From CAWUEZ02 sp963921355 (GTDB lineage Bacteria; Pseudomonadota; Alphaproteobacteria; Thalassobaculales; Thalassobaculaceae), in contig OZ001190.1 of the NCBI GenBank assembly GCA_963921355.3, forward strand, positions 3,968,001-4,032,000: 64,000 nt of DNA, read 5' to 3'. The notes under the pieces are model-generated. The model was given only the letters and a program-made list of their open reading frames with translations, had not been told where the DNA came from and made no database searches. The number at the start of each line of letters is the position of its first letter. Positions within the stretch are counted from its first letter, which is position 1. Positions 33,224 through 41,050 of this stretch are shown piece after piece. A program made the translations under genes and the position numbers.

Positions 33224-34369
33224 TCAGAAATCCAGTGCCTGCTGAAGATCACCGATCAGGTCGTCCGCCGCCTCGATCCCGACCGCCAGACGGATGAGGT
33301 CGTCCGGTACCGGCGAGTCCGGTCCTTCGGTGGAGCGGCGGTGTTCGGCCAGACTCTCGGTGCCGCCGAGCGAGGTTGCGGAGGTGAACACGCCCATCCG
33401 CCGCATGGTCTCGAGCGCCGGCTCCCGGCCGCCGCGCACCCGCATCGACAGCATGCCGGAAAACCCGTCCGTCATCTGGCGCGCGGCAACGCCGTGGCCG
33501 GGGTGATCGGGCAAGCCCGGATAGAGGACATGGCTGACCTTGGGGTGCCCCTGCATCGCCTCAGCGATCGCAAGCGCGTTGGCGCTGGCCGCACGCACCC
33601 GCACATGAAGGGTGCGCATGCCGCGCAAGAGCAGCCAGGCCTCCTGGGGGCCCAGCATCATGCCGAACTCCTTGCGGACGTCGCAGATCCGCTGCCAGAA
33701 GTCGTCGTCGCGTGCCGTGATCAGCGCCCCCGCCAGGACGTCGCTGTGGCCGTTCAGAAACTTGGTGGCCGAGTGCATAACGATGTCGGCGCCATGCTCG
33801 ATCGGCCGGGTGATCACCGGCGTGGCGACCGTGGAATCCACGCCCAGCCGGGCCCCGGCGGTATGGGCGATCTCCGCCGCACCGGCGATGTCCACCACGG
33901 TCCAGGTCGGGTTGGCCGGGGTTTCGATCCAGACCAGCTTGGTTTCGCCCGGCCGCACGGCGGCCCTGAGCGCCTCGAGATCGCCGGCCGGCGCATACTC
34001 GACCCGCAGGCCCCAGCGTTTGGCGAACCCGTTGAGCCAGGCCCGCACGCCCCAATACAGCACATCCTGGACGACCACGTGGTCGCCGGGAGCAAGCGCC
34101 ATGAACGTCGCGGTCACCGCCGACATACCCGCCCCCAACACCAGCGCCGACGACCCGCCCTCAAGTTTGGCCAGCAGCGCCTCGACCTGGGCGTAGGTCG
34201 GGTTGTCCGATCGGCTGTAGCTGTAGCCCGACCCGACAATCCCGCCGGGCGGGCGCTCGAAGGTGGTGGCGTTGTGGATCGGGGGTACGACCGCACCATT
34301 CTCCGCATCAATAAACCCAAGGGCCTGAGCCGCCAGGGTTTCGGGAGCAAGCGGACGGTTGGTCTTCAT
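33224..34369 (-). CDS. Cys/Met-metabolism PLP-dependent enzyme (cystathionine lyase/synthase type)
   Basis: 381 residues. NATTFERPPGG, YSYSRSDNPTYAQVEALLAK and HSATKFLNGHSDVLAGALI (PLP Lys) define the trans-sulfuration enzyme family, with VWIETPANPTW and TSLGGTESLAEHR near the active site. Members include cystathionine gamma-synthase, beta-lyase, methionine gamma-lyase and O-acyl-homoserine sulfhydrylase. Motifs alone do not separate these, though 'PANPTW' and the C-terminal 'GIEAADDLIGDL' favour a lyase-type enzyme. It is the first chromosomal gene right of the biosynthetic island and looks intact. Confidence 0.85.
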   Translation of the reverse strand: MKTNRPLAPETLAAQALGFIDAENGAVVPPIHNATTFERPPGGIVGSGYSYSRSDNPTYAQVEALLAKLEGGSSALVLGAGMSAVTATFMALAPGDHVVVQDVLYWGVRAWLNGFAKRWGLRVEYAPAGDLEALRAAVRPGETKLVWIETPANPTWTVVDIAGAAEIAHTAGARLGVDSTVATPVITRPIEHGADIVMHSATKFLNGHSDVLAGALITARDDDFWQRICDVRKEFGMMLGPQEAWLLLRGMRTLHVRVRAASANALAIAEAMQGHPKVSHVLYPGLPDHPGHGVAARQMTDGFSGMLSMRVRGGREPALETMRRMGVFTSATSLGGTESLAEHRRSTEGPDSPVPDDLIRLAVGIEAADDLIGDLQQALDF

Positions 34370-34449
34370 CGGTCAATTCCTGTTCGGTGTGCGATGAGCG
34401 TCGGCGGGGACGGTAGCGCGGATCGGCAATCATCTGACAGCCTCTGGTA

Positions 34450-34550
34450 CGCCCTTCGACACGCACTGAATTGAATTCAGTGCTGCTCAGGGCGAGGTCA
34501 AAAGAACAACCTCGTCCTGAGCAGGGCCGACAGGCCCGAGTCGAAGGGCG
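34450..34550. repeat. Nested intergenic palindromic repeat
   Basis: The ends are CGCCCTTCGA and its exact complement TCGAAGGGCG. Inside, CTGCTCAGGGCGAGGT pairs with ACCTCGTCCTGAGCAG (one mismatch) around a 10-nt loop, and CACTGAATT/GAATTCAGTG makes a smaller near-palindrome. This CCTTCGAC...CTCAGG style matches the intergenic palindromic elements common in alphaproteobacterial genomes. It could fold into a long hairpin when transcribed. Whether copies occur elsewhere cannot be seen in one window. Confidence 0.7.
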
Positions 34551-34560
34551 TTGGCGCGCA

Positions 34561-34591
34561 AAAGAAGAACGGCACCGCCAGGCGGTGCCGT
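34561..34591 (-). terminator. Rho-independent terminator of the small gene at 34623
   Basis: On the minus strand ACGGCACCGCC and GGCGGTGCCGT form an 11-bp perfect stem with a single unpaired base at the centre. A T-rich run (TTCTTCTTTT) follows. It lies about 30 bases past the stop of the small leftward gene. Confidence 0.7.
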
Positions 34592-34622
34592 CCAAGGTCG
34601 CAGGGAGAAGCGTTCGGCGGGA

Positions 34623-34832
34623 TCAGGCGCGCATCATGTCGCCGCAATCCGCACAACCGAGGTGGGAAGAGGCCCGGCGGCCGATAGCCGCACGGGTCGT
34701 CGACACCAGCCAACGCACCGGACTACCGAAGATCCGGACGACGCCGCTGCGCAGCGCGTCGGACCGCAACCGGCGGCCTGCCACCACGCCCTGATCGATC
34801 GCGTCGAAGGAAACCGTGTGCGTCGTGGTCAT
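34623..34832 (-). CDS. Small basic protein, divergent from LysR regulator
   Basis: 69 residues from ATG 34832, preceded by a strong AGGAGG; the frame is open further upstream but without a better start. Sequence features: VVAGRRLRSDALRSGVVRI, then WLVSTTRAAIGRRASSHLG and a terminal CADCGDMM. It is Arg-rich and probably helical, of the size and style of DUF1127-type alphaproteobacterial proteins, though the diagnostic tail is missing. It is divergent from the LysR gene at 34994 and shares a short inverted repeat in between, so it may be that regulator's target. Confidence 0.6.
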   Translation of the reverse strand: MTTTHTVSFDAIDQGVVAGRRLRSDALRSGVVRIFGSPVRWLVSTTRAAIGRRASSHLGCADCGDMMRA

Positions 34833-34941
34833 CTCATCCTCCTCGGTGTCCGGGGTTGATGGGCCGCGGCAAGCGCCGCCCGTCATCTGGTGAAAACGTA
34901 AACCCTTTGCCTCGGAACTTTAATTGAGTAGGATGCGATCG

Positions 34942-34962
34942 AATTCATTCCTTGAATGAATT
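34942..34962. promoter_or_regulatory. Perfect inverted repeat between divergent small gene and lysR
   Basis: AATTCATTC, a 3-nt spacer CTT, then GAATGAATT: a 9-bp perfect dyad 32 bases before the LysR ATG. LysR proteins usually bind T-N11-A dyads between themselves and a divergent target; this dyad is shorter but ideally placed. Function is inferred from position. Confidence 0.5.
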
Positions 34963-34993
34963 AATTCGAATTGGGGAAAGGGGTGATGCTGCC

Positions 34994-35944
34994 ATGGACG
35001 TATTGACCGGCATGTCCATTTTTGTGGCCGTGGTCGAGAACAACAGTCTCGCCGGGGCGGCGCGCCATATGAACCTGTCACCGTCCGTGGTCTCCAAGCA
35101 GCTGTCGGCGCTGGAGGATCGGCTTGGCGTCCGGCTGCTGAACCGAACCACACGTCGGGTCAGCCTGACCGAGGTCGGTTCCGCCTATTACGAACGCTGC
35201 AAACGGATCCTGGCGGATGTCGATGAGGCCGAGGCGGCGATCACCACGGCCCACTCGTCGCCGCGCGGCCTGTTGAAGATCACCGCACCCTCGACCTTCG
35301 CCCACCGCCACGTTGCCCCGCACCTGCCGGGATTTCTTGATCGCTACCCCGAAGTCCAGGTCCAGCTGCTGGTGGCCGACCGGCTGGTCGACCTGGTCGA
35401 GGAAGGGATGGACCTGGCGATCCGCATCGCCCAACTGAAGGACAGTTCGCTGATCGCCCGCAAACTGGCGCCCAACCATCGCAAGCTGGTGGTGGCGCCG
35501 GGGTATCTCGAGAAGTGGGGGGCCCCAACCCTGCCCGATCACCTGGCCGATCATTCGCTGATCACCCTGCAACCGGGCAGTCCGATCAACGACTGGCACT
35601 TCGTCGTCGACGGTGAGGAAAAGGTGGTTCGCGCCCGCGGCCATATTGCGACCAACCACGGCGACTCGATCCTGTCGCTCGCGCTTTCCGGAGCCGGGCT
35701 CGCCATGCTGGCCGCCCATGTCGTCGGCGAATACCTTCAGGAAGGCCAGTTGGTCTCGGTGCTCGACGATATGGTCAGTGAAGACGTGCCGATCTACGCC
35801 GTCTATCCGTCCAACCGGCACCTGTCGCCCAAGGTCCGGGCCTTCGTGGACTATCTGGTTGGGATCTACGGACCCCGCCCCTACTGGCTGGACGCCGCCG
35901 CCGGCAGCGGCGACCGTGCCCGCAACCCGGCGGCGGCCGAGTAG
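34994..35944 (+). CDS. LysR-family transcriptional regulator
   Basis: 316 residues from ATG 34994 (ribosome site GGGGAAAGGGG); an upstream in-frame TTG/ATG is not needed. The winged HTH is FVAVVENNSLAGAARHMNLS then PSVVSKQLSALEDRLGVRLL with NRTTRRVSLTEVG. The C-terminal co-inducer domain follows (PRGLLKITAPSTFAHRHVAP and onward). Its ligand is unknown. It is likely autoregulated through the dyad at 34942-34962 and may control the small divergent gene. The PhyH gene downstream has its own start region. Confidence 0.92.
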   Translation: MDVLTGMSIFVAVVENNSLAGAARHMNLSPSVVSKQLSALEDRLGVRLLNRTTRRVSLTEVGSAYYERCKRILADVDEAEAAITTAHSSPRGLLKITAPSTFAHRHVAPHLPGFLDRYPEVQVQLLVADRLVDLVEEGMDLAIRIAQLKDSSLIARKLAPNHRKLVVAPGYLEKWGAPTLPDHLADHSLITLQPGSPINDWHFVVDGEEKVVRARGHIATNHGDSILSLALSGAGLAMLAAHVVGEYLQEGQLVSVLDDMVSEDVPIYAVYPSNRHLSPKVRAFVDYLVGIYGPRPYWLDAAAGSGDRARNPAAAE

Positions 35945-36052
35945 CCTTCCGCCTCGGCCGAAAACAAGGGCCACCGCCCTTATCGCACGCCACCAGGCGC
36001 GCTATGCTTGAATGATCTCAAGCAACCGCCCGCTGTTCCGTCGGAGCGCGCC

Positions 36053-37162
36053 ATGAACGCTATTTTCAGATCCGTCAGACGCCTGTTCGGGGCCAGCAAG
36101 CCATCGGTCCAACGGGATACTTATGGACCGGTTGTTCCCGAGATACCGGTCGACCTCCAGGAGATCGACGTGCCGCGCGCCGAGAACTTTCCGGCCTCGG
36201 GCCCGGTGCCCTGGCTCGATCGCCCGGACGCCCTGGAGCAGATCGAGATGAAACGCGTGGCCGGTCTGCTGAGCGTCAGTGACGCGAAACTGTGCCGAAA
36301 GTGGCATCAGGATGGCTACATCGTTCTACCGTCCTTCTTCTCCGATGAGCAGCTGGAGCAGGCCTGGAACGCCTACGAAGCGGCGATCGCGGCCGGAGAG
36401 GTCATCCCGAACGTCGATCGTCACGCGCGCGGAGAGGACGACTTCCCGGGGCGGGTTCTGAACCCGCACTTCAAGGTGAAAGCGGTCGAGGAGCTGCTCC
36501 GCGCGCCGGAGATGCTGAACGTGATCAGCATGCTGCTCGGCGCCAGCGCCCTGCCGTTCCAGACCATCATCGGGCACCGGGGCTCGGAGCAGCTGGCCCA
36601 CTCGGACTCGATCCACATGACGACCTACCCGCAGGGCTATCTCGCGGCGAACTGGATCGCCTTCGAGGATATTCACCCGGAATCGGGGCCGCTGGAGTAC
36701 TACCCGGGTTCCCATCGCATCCCGTATGCCTATTCCCGTGAGGTCGGCATCGGGGTCGAGGAGGGCCGCGCCAGCTACAGTACCTACCTCGCCAAGTACG
36801 AGCCGTTCATCCAGGACACCATTCACCGTAACCAGCTGAAGCCGGCCTATTTCGAAGCCAAGCGCGGCGATGTCCTGATCTGGCACGCCAATCTGCTGCA
36901 CGGCGGGTCACCGCGCCGGGATCCCCAATGGAGCCGCCGGGCGCTGGTTTGCCACTACTTCGCAGAAGGGTGTCTCTGCTACCACGACTACACGGCTTCG
37001 CTGAGTCACCTCCACCCACCGGCGCCGGTTTCGGAGTCCGAGTTCGACCCGGACGCCTACCTTGCCGCCAACCCCGACGTCGCCGATGCGGGGGCCGACC
37101 CCTACCGCCACTACCGTGACCACGGCTACGGCGAAGGCCGCCCCCTGCGCCCCGACGGCTGA
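36053..37162 (+). CDS. PhyH-family dioxygenase with C-terminal NPDV-type repeat
   Basis: 369 residues from ATG 36053 (ribosome site CGGAGCG). The core matches Fe(II)/2-oxoglutarate phytanoyl-CoA-type oxygenases: KWHQDGYIVLPSFFS, metal ligands in LAHSDSIHMT (His183, Asp185), ESGPLEYYPGSHRIPY, and distal LLHGGSPRRD (His283). Residues 331-364 (FDPDAYLAANPDVADAGADP, then HYRDHGYGEGRPL) match a repeat that usually occurs in secreted or glycan-related proteins ('YL..NPDV...G.dP..HY..yG..EGR'). Such a tail is unusual on this enzyme family. The substrate is unknown. No signal peptide is evident. Confidence 0.85.
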   Translation: MNAIFRSVRRLFGASKPSVQRDTYGPVVPEIPVDLQEIDVPRAENFPASGPVPWLDRPDALEQIEMKRVAGLLSVSDAKLCRKWHQDGYIVLPSFFSDEQLEQAWNAYEAAIAAGEVIPNVDRHARGEDDFPGRVLNPHFKVKAVEELLRAPEMLNVISMLLGASALPFQTIIGHRGSEQLAHSDSIHMTTYPQGYLAANWIAFEDIHPESGPLEYYPGSHRIPYAYSREVGIGVEEGRASYSTYLAKYEPFIQDTIHRNQLKPAYFEAKRGDVLIWHANLLHGGSPRRDPQWSRRALVCHYFAEGCLCYHDYTASLSHLHPPAPVSESEFDPDAYLAANPDVADAGADPYRHYRDHGYGEGRPLRPDG

Positions 37163-37188
37163 CTCCGGCGCGCCGGCGATCAGGCCCG

Positions 37189-38040
37189 ATGAGACGGCTC
37201 GCCACCTGCGCAAGCGCGCATACCCGTCGGGCGCTGGCGGCGCTTGCTCTGGTCGCGTCGGTGACATCCGGCCCGGCTTCGGCTCAGGACCGACTGGTGC
37301 CGGGGCTCTCGGAGGATGACGAGCGTCGGGCCGTCTTTGTCCTGGGAAACACCCTGTTCGCCCTGCACCACGAACTCGGACACGCTCTGATCGACCAGTT
37401 CGACCTCGACCCGCCGGGCTCGGTCGATGAGGTCGCCGACGCGTTTGCGGTCGTGTCTCTTGCCCCCCCGGGCCCCGACGCCACGGCCAACATCCTTCTC
37501 CGCTCGGCCGCTGATGGTTGGCTGCTGTACGCCGAAACCGGGTCGATCGACGAACTGACCTATGTCGACCAGCACCGCCTCGATGAGGACCGGTTCTACC
37601 GGACCGCATGCCTGTTCATCGGCGCCGACCCGGGCAACCTGTTCGAGTACGCCCTCGATGTCGGCCTGCCCGAGGATCGGATAGAGCGATGCCCCAAGGA
37701 GTTCGCCGCTGTGCGCAGTCAGTGGCGCGACCTCCTCGCCCCCTATCGGCCGGGTTCGGGGCCCGATCCGGCGGGAAGCCTCAGCCTCACCTGGGAACCC
37801 GCACCTGCATCTGCGCCCCTCGACCGGATCCAACGGTTCATCCGCGACAGCGGGAGCATAGACGCGGCCCTCGCCCGGATCGAAGATCGCGTCGCCCTCA
37901 AGCGCGACATCTCCGTCGTCTTCGGCCCCTGTGGGGCGCCGGCAGCCGACTATGCAGCGGCCGACGGAATCATCACCCTGTGCCAGGAATTGCTCGCCGA
38001 GTTCGACGGCCTGATCCGGCTCTACCTGGAGCCTCGCTGA
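37189..38040 (+). CDS. DUF4344 putative metallopeptidase, secreted
   Basis: 283 residues. The N-terminus has a Sec signal (RRALAALALVASVTSGPASA, cleavage after SAQ). The family hallmark is FALHHELGHALIDQFDL, a zinc-binding HExxH at residues 61-65. VDEVADAFAVVSL follows, with a likely third metal ligand, and YRTACLFIGADPG comes later. The protein should be exported to the periplasm. Peptidase activity is inferred from the HExxH and has rarely been shown for the family. It starts 26 bases after the PhyH gene, so the two may be co-transcribed. Confidence 0.8.
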   Translation: MRRLATCASAHTRRALAALALVASVTSGPASAQDRLVPGLSEDDERRAVFVLGNTLFALHHELGHALIDQFDLDPPGSVDEVADAFAVVSLAPPGPDATANILLRSAADGWLLYAETGSIDELTYVDQHRLDEDRFYRTACLFIGADPGNLFEYALDVGLPEDRIERCPKEFAAVRSQWRDLLAPYRPGSGPDPAGSLSLTWEPAPASAPLDRIQRFIRDSGSIDAALARIEDRVALKRDISVVFGPCGAPAADYAAADGIITLCQELLAEFDGLIRLYLEPR

Positions 38041-38140
38041 CCGCCGTCCCACGTCAGCCGAGCGGTTGAATTCCAGCGTCGCCAGGGGCACGGTCGGCGA
38101 ATGACCTGATTGAACCGGACGGGGAATGGGAGACCGCGCA

Positions 38141-38959
38141 ATGGCGACAGGGAAGACCGATGGGTCCGCAGAGGACGGTGGACCGAATGACAACCGCCTG
38201 ATCCAAGTCGCCGACCGGTTCAGTCTTGACGGAAAACGGATCCTCGTCACCGGTGCCGGCCGCGGCCTGGGAGCGGCCTGCGCCGAGGCGCTGGCGGAAG
38301 CCGGGGCGCATGTGCTGCTGCTGAGCCGAAGCCCGGACCCGCTGGCGGCAATCCAGTCCAAGATCACCTCGGCTGGCGGATCGGCTGAGACCATCGTCCA
38401 GGATGTGAGCGACATCGACGCCACCATGGCCACCTTGGAGCGGATCGGCGCCGTCGACGGGCTGGTGAACAATGCCGGTTCCAGCCAACCGGAGCCGTTC
38501 ACCGACGTCGCTGTTGCCACCTATGACCGGCTGTTCGACCTCAACGTGCGAGCCTGCTTTTTTGTCGCGCAGACGGTCGCGAAGGCCATGATCGCCAAAG
38601 GTGTGCGGGGCACCATCGTCAACATGTCCTCGCAGATGGGCCATGTCGGGGCCCCGAACCGAACCGTCTACTGCGCCAGCAAACACGCCATCGAAGGCCT
38701 GACCAAGGCCATGGCCTGGGACCTCGGCCAGTATGGAATCCGCGTCAACACGGTCTGCCCGACTTTCGTCGAGACGCCGCTCACGCGGCCTTTCTTCGAA
38801 GACCCCGCGTTCAAGCGCGACACGCTTTCCCGCATCGCCCTCGGAGAGCTCGGCCAGTTGGAGGATGTGGCGGCAGCCACCCTGTATCTGATCTCGCCGG
38901 CCTCCGGATCGGTCACCGGATCTTCAGTGATGGTCGATGGAGGCTGGACCGCGCGGTAG
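38141..38959 (+). CDS. SDR-family oxidoreductase
   Basis: 272 residues from ATG 38141 (GGGAGA seven bases ahead; ATG 38126 is an alternative). The Rossmann motif is ILVTGAGRGLGAACAEAL, followed by NNAGSSQPEP, catalytic Ser in VNMSSQMGHVG and the Tyr-x3-Lys in YCASKHAIEGL. It ends with GSSVMVDGGWTA. A classical NAD(P)-dependent dehydrogenase with an intact tetrad. Substrate cannot be deduced. An unusual polar 25-residue N-terminus precedes the fold. Confidence 0.88.
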   Translation: MATGKTDGSAEDGGPNDNRLIQVADRFSLDGKRILVTGAGRGLGAACAEALAEAGAHVLLLSRSPDPLAAIQSKITSAGGSAETIVQDVSDIDATMATLERIGAVDGLVNNAGSSQPEPFTDVAVATYDRLFDLNVRACFFVAQTVAKAMIAKGVRGTIVNMSSQMGHVGAPNRTVYCASKHAIEGLTKAMAWDLGQYGIRVNTVCPTFVETPLTRPFFEDPAFKRDTLSRIALGELGQLEDVAAATLYLISPASGSVTGSSVMVDGGWTAR

Positions 38960-38992
38960 CGGTCGGCGGGACCTAAGCCTGCAGCGTTGAAG

Positions 38993-39085
38993 TCAGCCCC
39001 AACCGCGCCCGGTGAGCAGCAGCGACCAGCGTCGCAGGTAGTCCTCGTGGAAAGGACCGCGTCGGCGGTTGCGAAACAAGTCCAT
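38993..39085 (-). CDS. Possible 30-residue basic small protein
   Basis: A short leftward reading frame of 30 codons starts at ATG 39085. It is preceded by a near-ideal ribosome site (GGAGGT, five bases away). The peptide begins MDLFRNRRRGPFHEDYLRRW and ends in GRGWG; it is basic and aromatic. It lies between an SDR and a small hypothetical gene in an otherwise empty 220-bp stretch. Real translation is uncertain; the support is the ribosome site and the codon use. Confidence 0.35.
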   Translation of the reverse strand: MDLFRNRRRGPFHEDYLRRWSLLLTGRGWG

Positions 39086-39181
39086 GCCTACCTCCATCGG
39101 TGATGGAGATCAGGTAGGCCTGCGCAAGATCGGAATTAATCGGATCAAATTGCCATTCACCGATGACAATTTGTCACGAAA

Positions 39182-39400
39182 TCACGGCAGCCAGTCGGCG
39201 ATCACATAGGGAACCCGATCGCGCGGCACTTCCGGATGGTGCCAGGCGTAGACCGCCTCCGCAGCCCCGAACGCCACTTTCTCGTCGGCGCCGTTCTCGA
39301 CCAGGGTGACGTAGGTCCGGGTGACAGCCTGGTGGCAGGCCGCACTCGGGCTGCAGGCGATCACATCGATCGTGGATCCATCATCAGTCGGTCGGGTCAT
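39182..39400 (-). CDS. Small conserved hypothetical protein next to fur
   Basis: 72 residues from ATG 39400. It contains VIACSPSAACHQAVTRTYVT and a conserved-looking end AVYAWHHPEVPRD followed by RVPYVIADWLP. It ends up 12 bases from the Fur-type gene on the same strand, so co-transcription is likely. No domain recognised. Two Cys and two His could bind a metal, but that is speculation. Confidence 0.6.
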   Translation of the reverse strand: MTRPTDDGSTIDVIACSPSAACHQAVTRTYVTLVENGADEKVAFGAAEAVYAWHHPEVPRDRVPYVIADWLP

Positions 39401-39412
39401 GATGCGTCCGTC

Positions 39413-39871
39413 TCAATGCTGCTTGTTCCGGCGAACGCCGAAAAGCTCAAGATGGTGGTCGACCAGTTCGAACCCGAGATCAGCGGCGATCCGCTTCTTC
39501 AGGTCTTCGAGCTCCTGGTTATAGAACTCCAGAACCTCACCGGTCTCAACGTCAATCATATGGTGATGGTGGTCTTCCGGACCGGATTGCGGTTCGTAGC
39601 GCGCCCGGCCGTCGCCGAAATCGCGCTTGGAGACAATGTCCATCTCCTCGAACAGCTTCATGGTCCGGTAGATCGTCGCCATTGAGATCGTCGGATCGAT
39701 CTCCTTGACCCGATCGTATAGCGCTTCCGCGTCCGGATGGTCCTCCGCGGCCGACAATACCCGGGCAATCACGCGGCGCGGTTCGGTCATGCGAAGACCG
39801 CGTTTGGCACACAGATCCTCGATCTTGGACTCAACGCCCGTGCTGTCCGTGGTGCCCTCTTCGATTGCCAC
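39413..39871 (-). CDS. Fur-family transcriptional regulator
   Basis: 152 residues from GTG 39871, which follows the stop of the upstream gene by ten bases; the open frame further up lies inside that gene. The winged HTH is GLRMTEPRRVIARVLSAAED with SMATIYRTMKLFEE. The dimerisation domain has RARYEPQSGPEDHHHHMIDV then TGEVLEFYNQELE, the regulatory metal site rich in His. The CxxC zinc pair of many Fur proteins is missing (DVETGE), as is common in alphaproteobacterial Fur/Mur. It probably regulates iron or manganese uptake; which metal cannot be told from sequence. Confidence 0.9.
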   Translation of the reverse strand: MAIEEGTTDSTGVESKIEDLCAKRGLRMTEPRRVIARVLSAAEDHPDAEALYDRVKEIDPTISMATIYRTMKLFEEMDIVSKRDFGDGRARYEPQSGPEDHHHHMIDVETGEVLEFYNQELEDLKKRIAADLGFELVDHHLELFGVRRNKQH

Positions 39872-39881
39872 CCTCAGACCC

Positions 39882-40424
39882 TCAGTTGGTCCCAACGCTC
39901 TGGATGACCTCGGCCTTGCCGGCATCCATGTCGAACTTCAGCCGTTCGACCTCGCCGAGGTCGGTTCCAGTGACCCGCACGAACCGCGATCCAGCCGGAT
40001 AGTCGATGGCATGGATCGCCCCGACATCATACAGCCCGGCTTCGCCTGGCTTCAGCCGGTAGTCCCGGGTCTTCTCGATACTGGCATCACCGGCGCCGGC
40101 GCGGTCGTCGAGGCGGCGATACTCGCTCATATCCGTGTATTCGACCGCCTGACCATAAATCGCCCAGGACGAGCCGTGATCATGGGGCGGCGACGTGCGC
40201 GGGCTGTCGTTCACATGTGCCAGGACCACGAAATCCAGCTCCGGGTCGCGGTAGATTTGATGGGTGCCGATCGCCGCCTGCGGCCCGCAGACCTCGTTCA
40301 CAAAGGCCTCGTTCTTCAGCAATTCCTCGAGCTTGGCGCGCACCGCTTCCTTACCGCCGGGGCCAGGGTCAGCCGCCAGCGCGTCGTGGGATTCACGGCA
40401 GAACTGATCGAACGTATAGGTCAT
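39882..40424 (-). CDS. Cysteine-dioxygenase-like cupin
   Basis: 180 residues from ATG 40424 (an upstream in-frame start at 40490 lacks support). SPPHDHGSSWAIYGQAVEY carries the first two His metal ligands, and DVGAIHAIDYPAGSRFVRV the third. The layout matches the thiol dioxygenase/PCO-like cupins that oxidise cysteine or 3-mercaptopropionate using Fe(II). The protein is likely cytosolic. It is immediately upstream of the fur-type gene (ten bases), which suggests the two are co-transcribed. The exact thiol substrate is not evident. Confidence 0.75.
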   Translation of the reverse strand: MTYTFDQFCRESHDALAADPGPGGKEAVRAKLEELLKNEAFVNEVCGPQAAIGTHQIYRDPELDFVVLAHVNDSPRTSPPHDHGSSWAIYGQAVEYTDMSEYRRLDDRAGAGDASIEKTRDYRLKPGEAGLYDVGAIHAIDYPAGSRFVRVTGTDLGEVERLKFDMDAGKAEVIQSVGTN

Positions 40425-40504
40425 CGCCGACGCCTTCTCGCACAGGGTTCTCAGCCGCCAGACCCTACGCCAAGCGGGGGAGCGCGACAACCGGGTGGAT
40501 GCCG

Positions 40505-41041
40505 CTAGCGCTTGCCGGCGAGTTCCATCAGAAGCGTTCGGTAGCTTTCGAGCGGCGCCACTTCCAGATCCGCGACCTTACCGTGATCATCCCATTCCCG
40601 CAGGCGCACCGCGTCGCGATGGTGCGAGTTGGCTTCGAAGGCCCGAACCTCACCGGCCGACATCGCGCCACCCTGGTGGCGGAGCGTGTGGCGCGAGGCG
40701 GCGGACAGCGTGTCCATATATGACGGCTCGACGGCCACACGATACCGCTTGGCCTCGACATGCATGCGGACCGGGTCAACCACCCTCGCCGGGAAATGCG
40801 GCGCCAGATAGTCGGCCCCGCCGACATCATGGCGGTGGACCCCGAAATCATCGTCCGGGGCCTCGATCAGATGGCCGACATCGTGCAGCAATGCAGCCGC
40901 GACCAGCGCATCATCCGCACCCTCGGCGCGGGCGAGTGCCGCGCACTGCAGGCAATGCTCCGCGAGCGAGACATCCTCGCCATAGGGTTCGGTCCCGCGG
41001 GTGCGGAACAGGGTCAGGATTTCGTCGACGATCTCGGTCAC
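40505..41041 (-). CDS. HD-domain oxygenase, PhnZ/TmpB-like
   Basis: 178 residues. The HD metal site is ALLHDVGHLIE (His53-Asp54), with His29 in SLAEHCLQCA, later His in VHRHDVGGADYL and VRMHVEAKRY, and a terminal Asp in LREWDDHGK. This is the arrangement of PhnZ-type mixed-valence di-iron oxygenases, which cleave alpha-hydroxyphosphonates. PYGED near residue 20 resembles the Tyr/Glu lid of PhnZ, although the spacing is one residue shorter. It lies nine bases after an amidohydrolase gene and in series with a PhyH oxygenase, and PhnY-like PhyH enzymes make the PhnZ substrate. An ordinary HD phosphohydrolase is the alternative. Confidence 0.7.
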   Translation of the reverse strand: MTEIVDEILTLFRTRGTEPYGEDVSLAEHCLQCAALARAEGADDALVAAALLHDVGHLIEAPDDDFGVHRHDVGGADYLAPHFPARVVDPVRMHVEAKRYRVAVEPSYMDTLSAASRHTLRHQGGAMSAGEVRAFEANSHHRDAVRLREWDDHGKVADLEVAPLESYRTLLMELAGKR

Positions 41042-41050
41042 TTGGGCATG

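Noticed and set aside
33071..34474. A 467-codon plus-strand frame opposite the PLP enzyme
   Set aside because: The minus strand encodes a complete trans-sulfuration family enzyme; the plus-strand product is Arg/Pro-rich with no recognisable fold.
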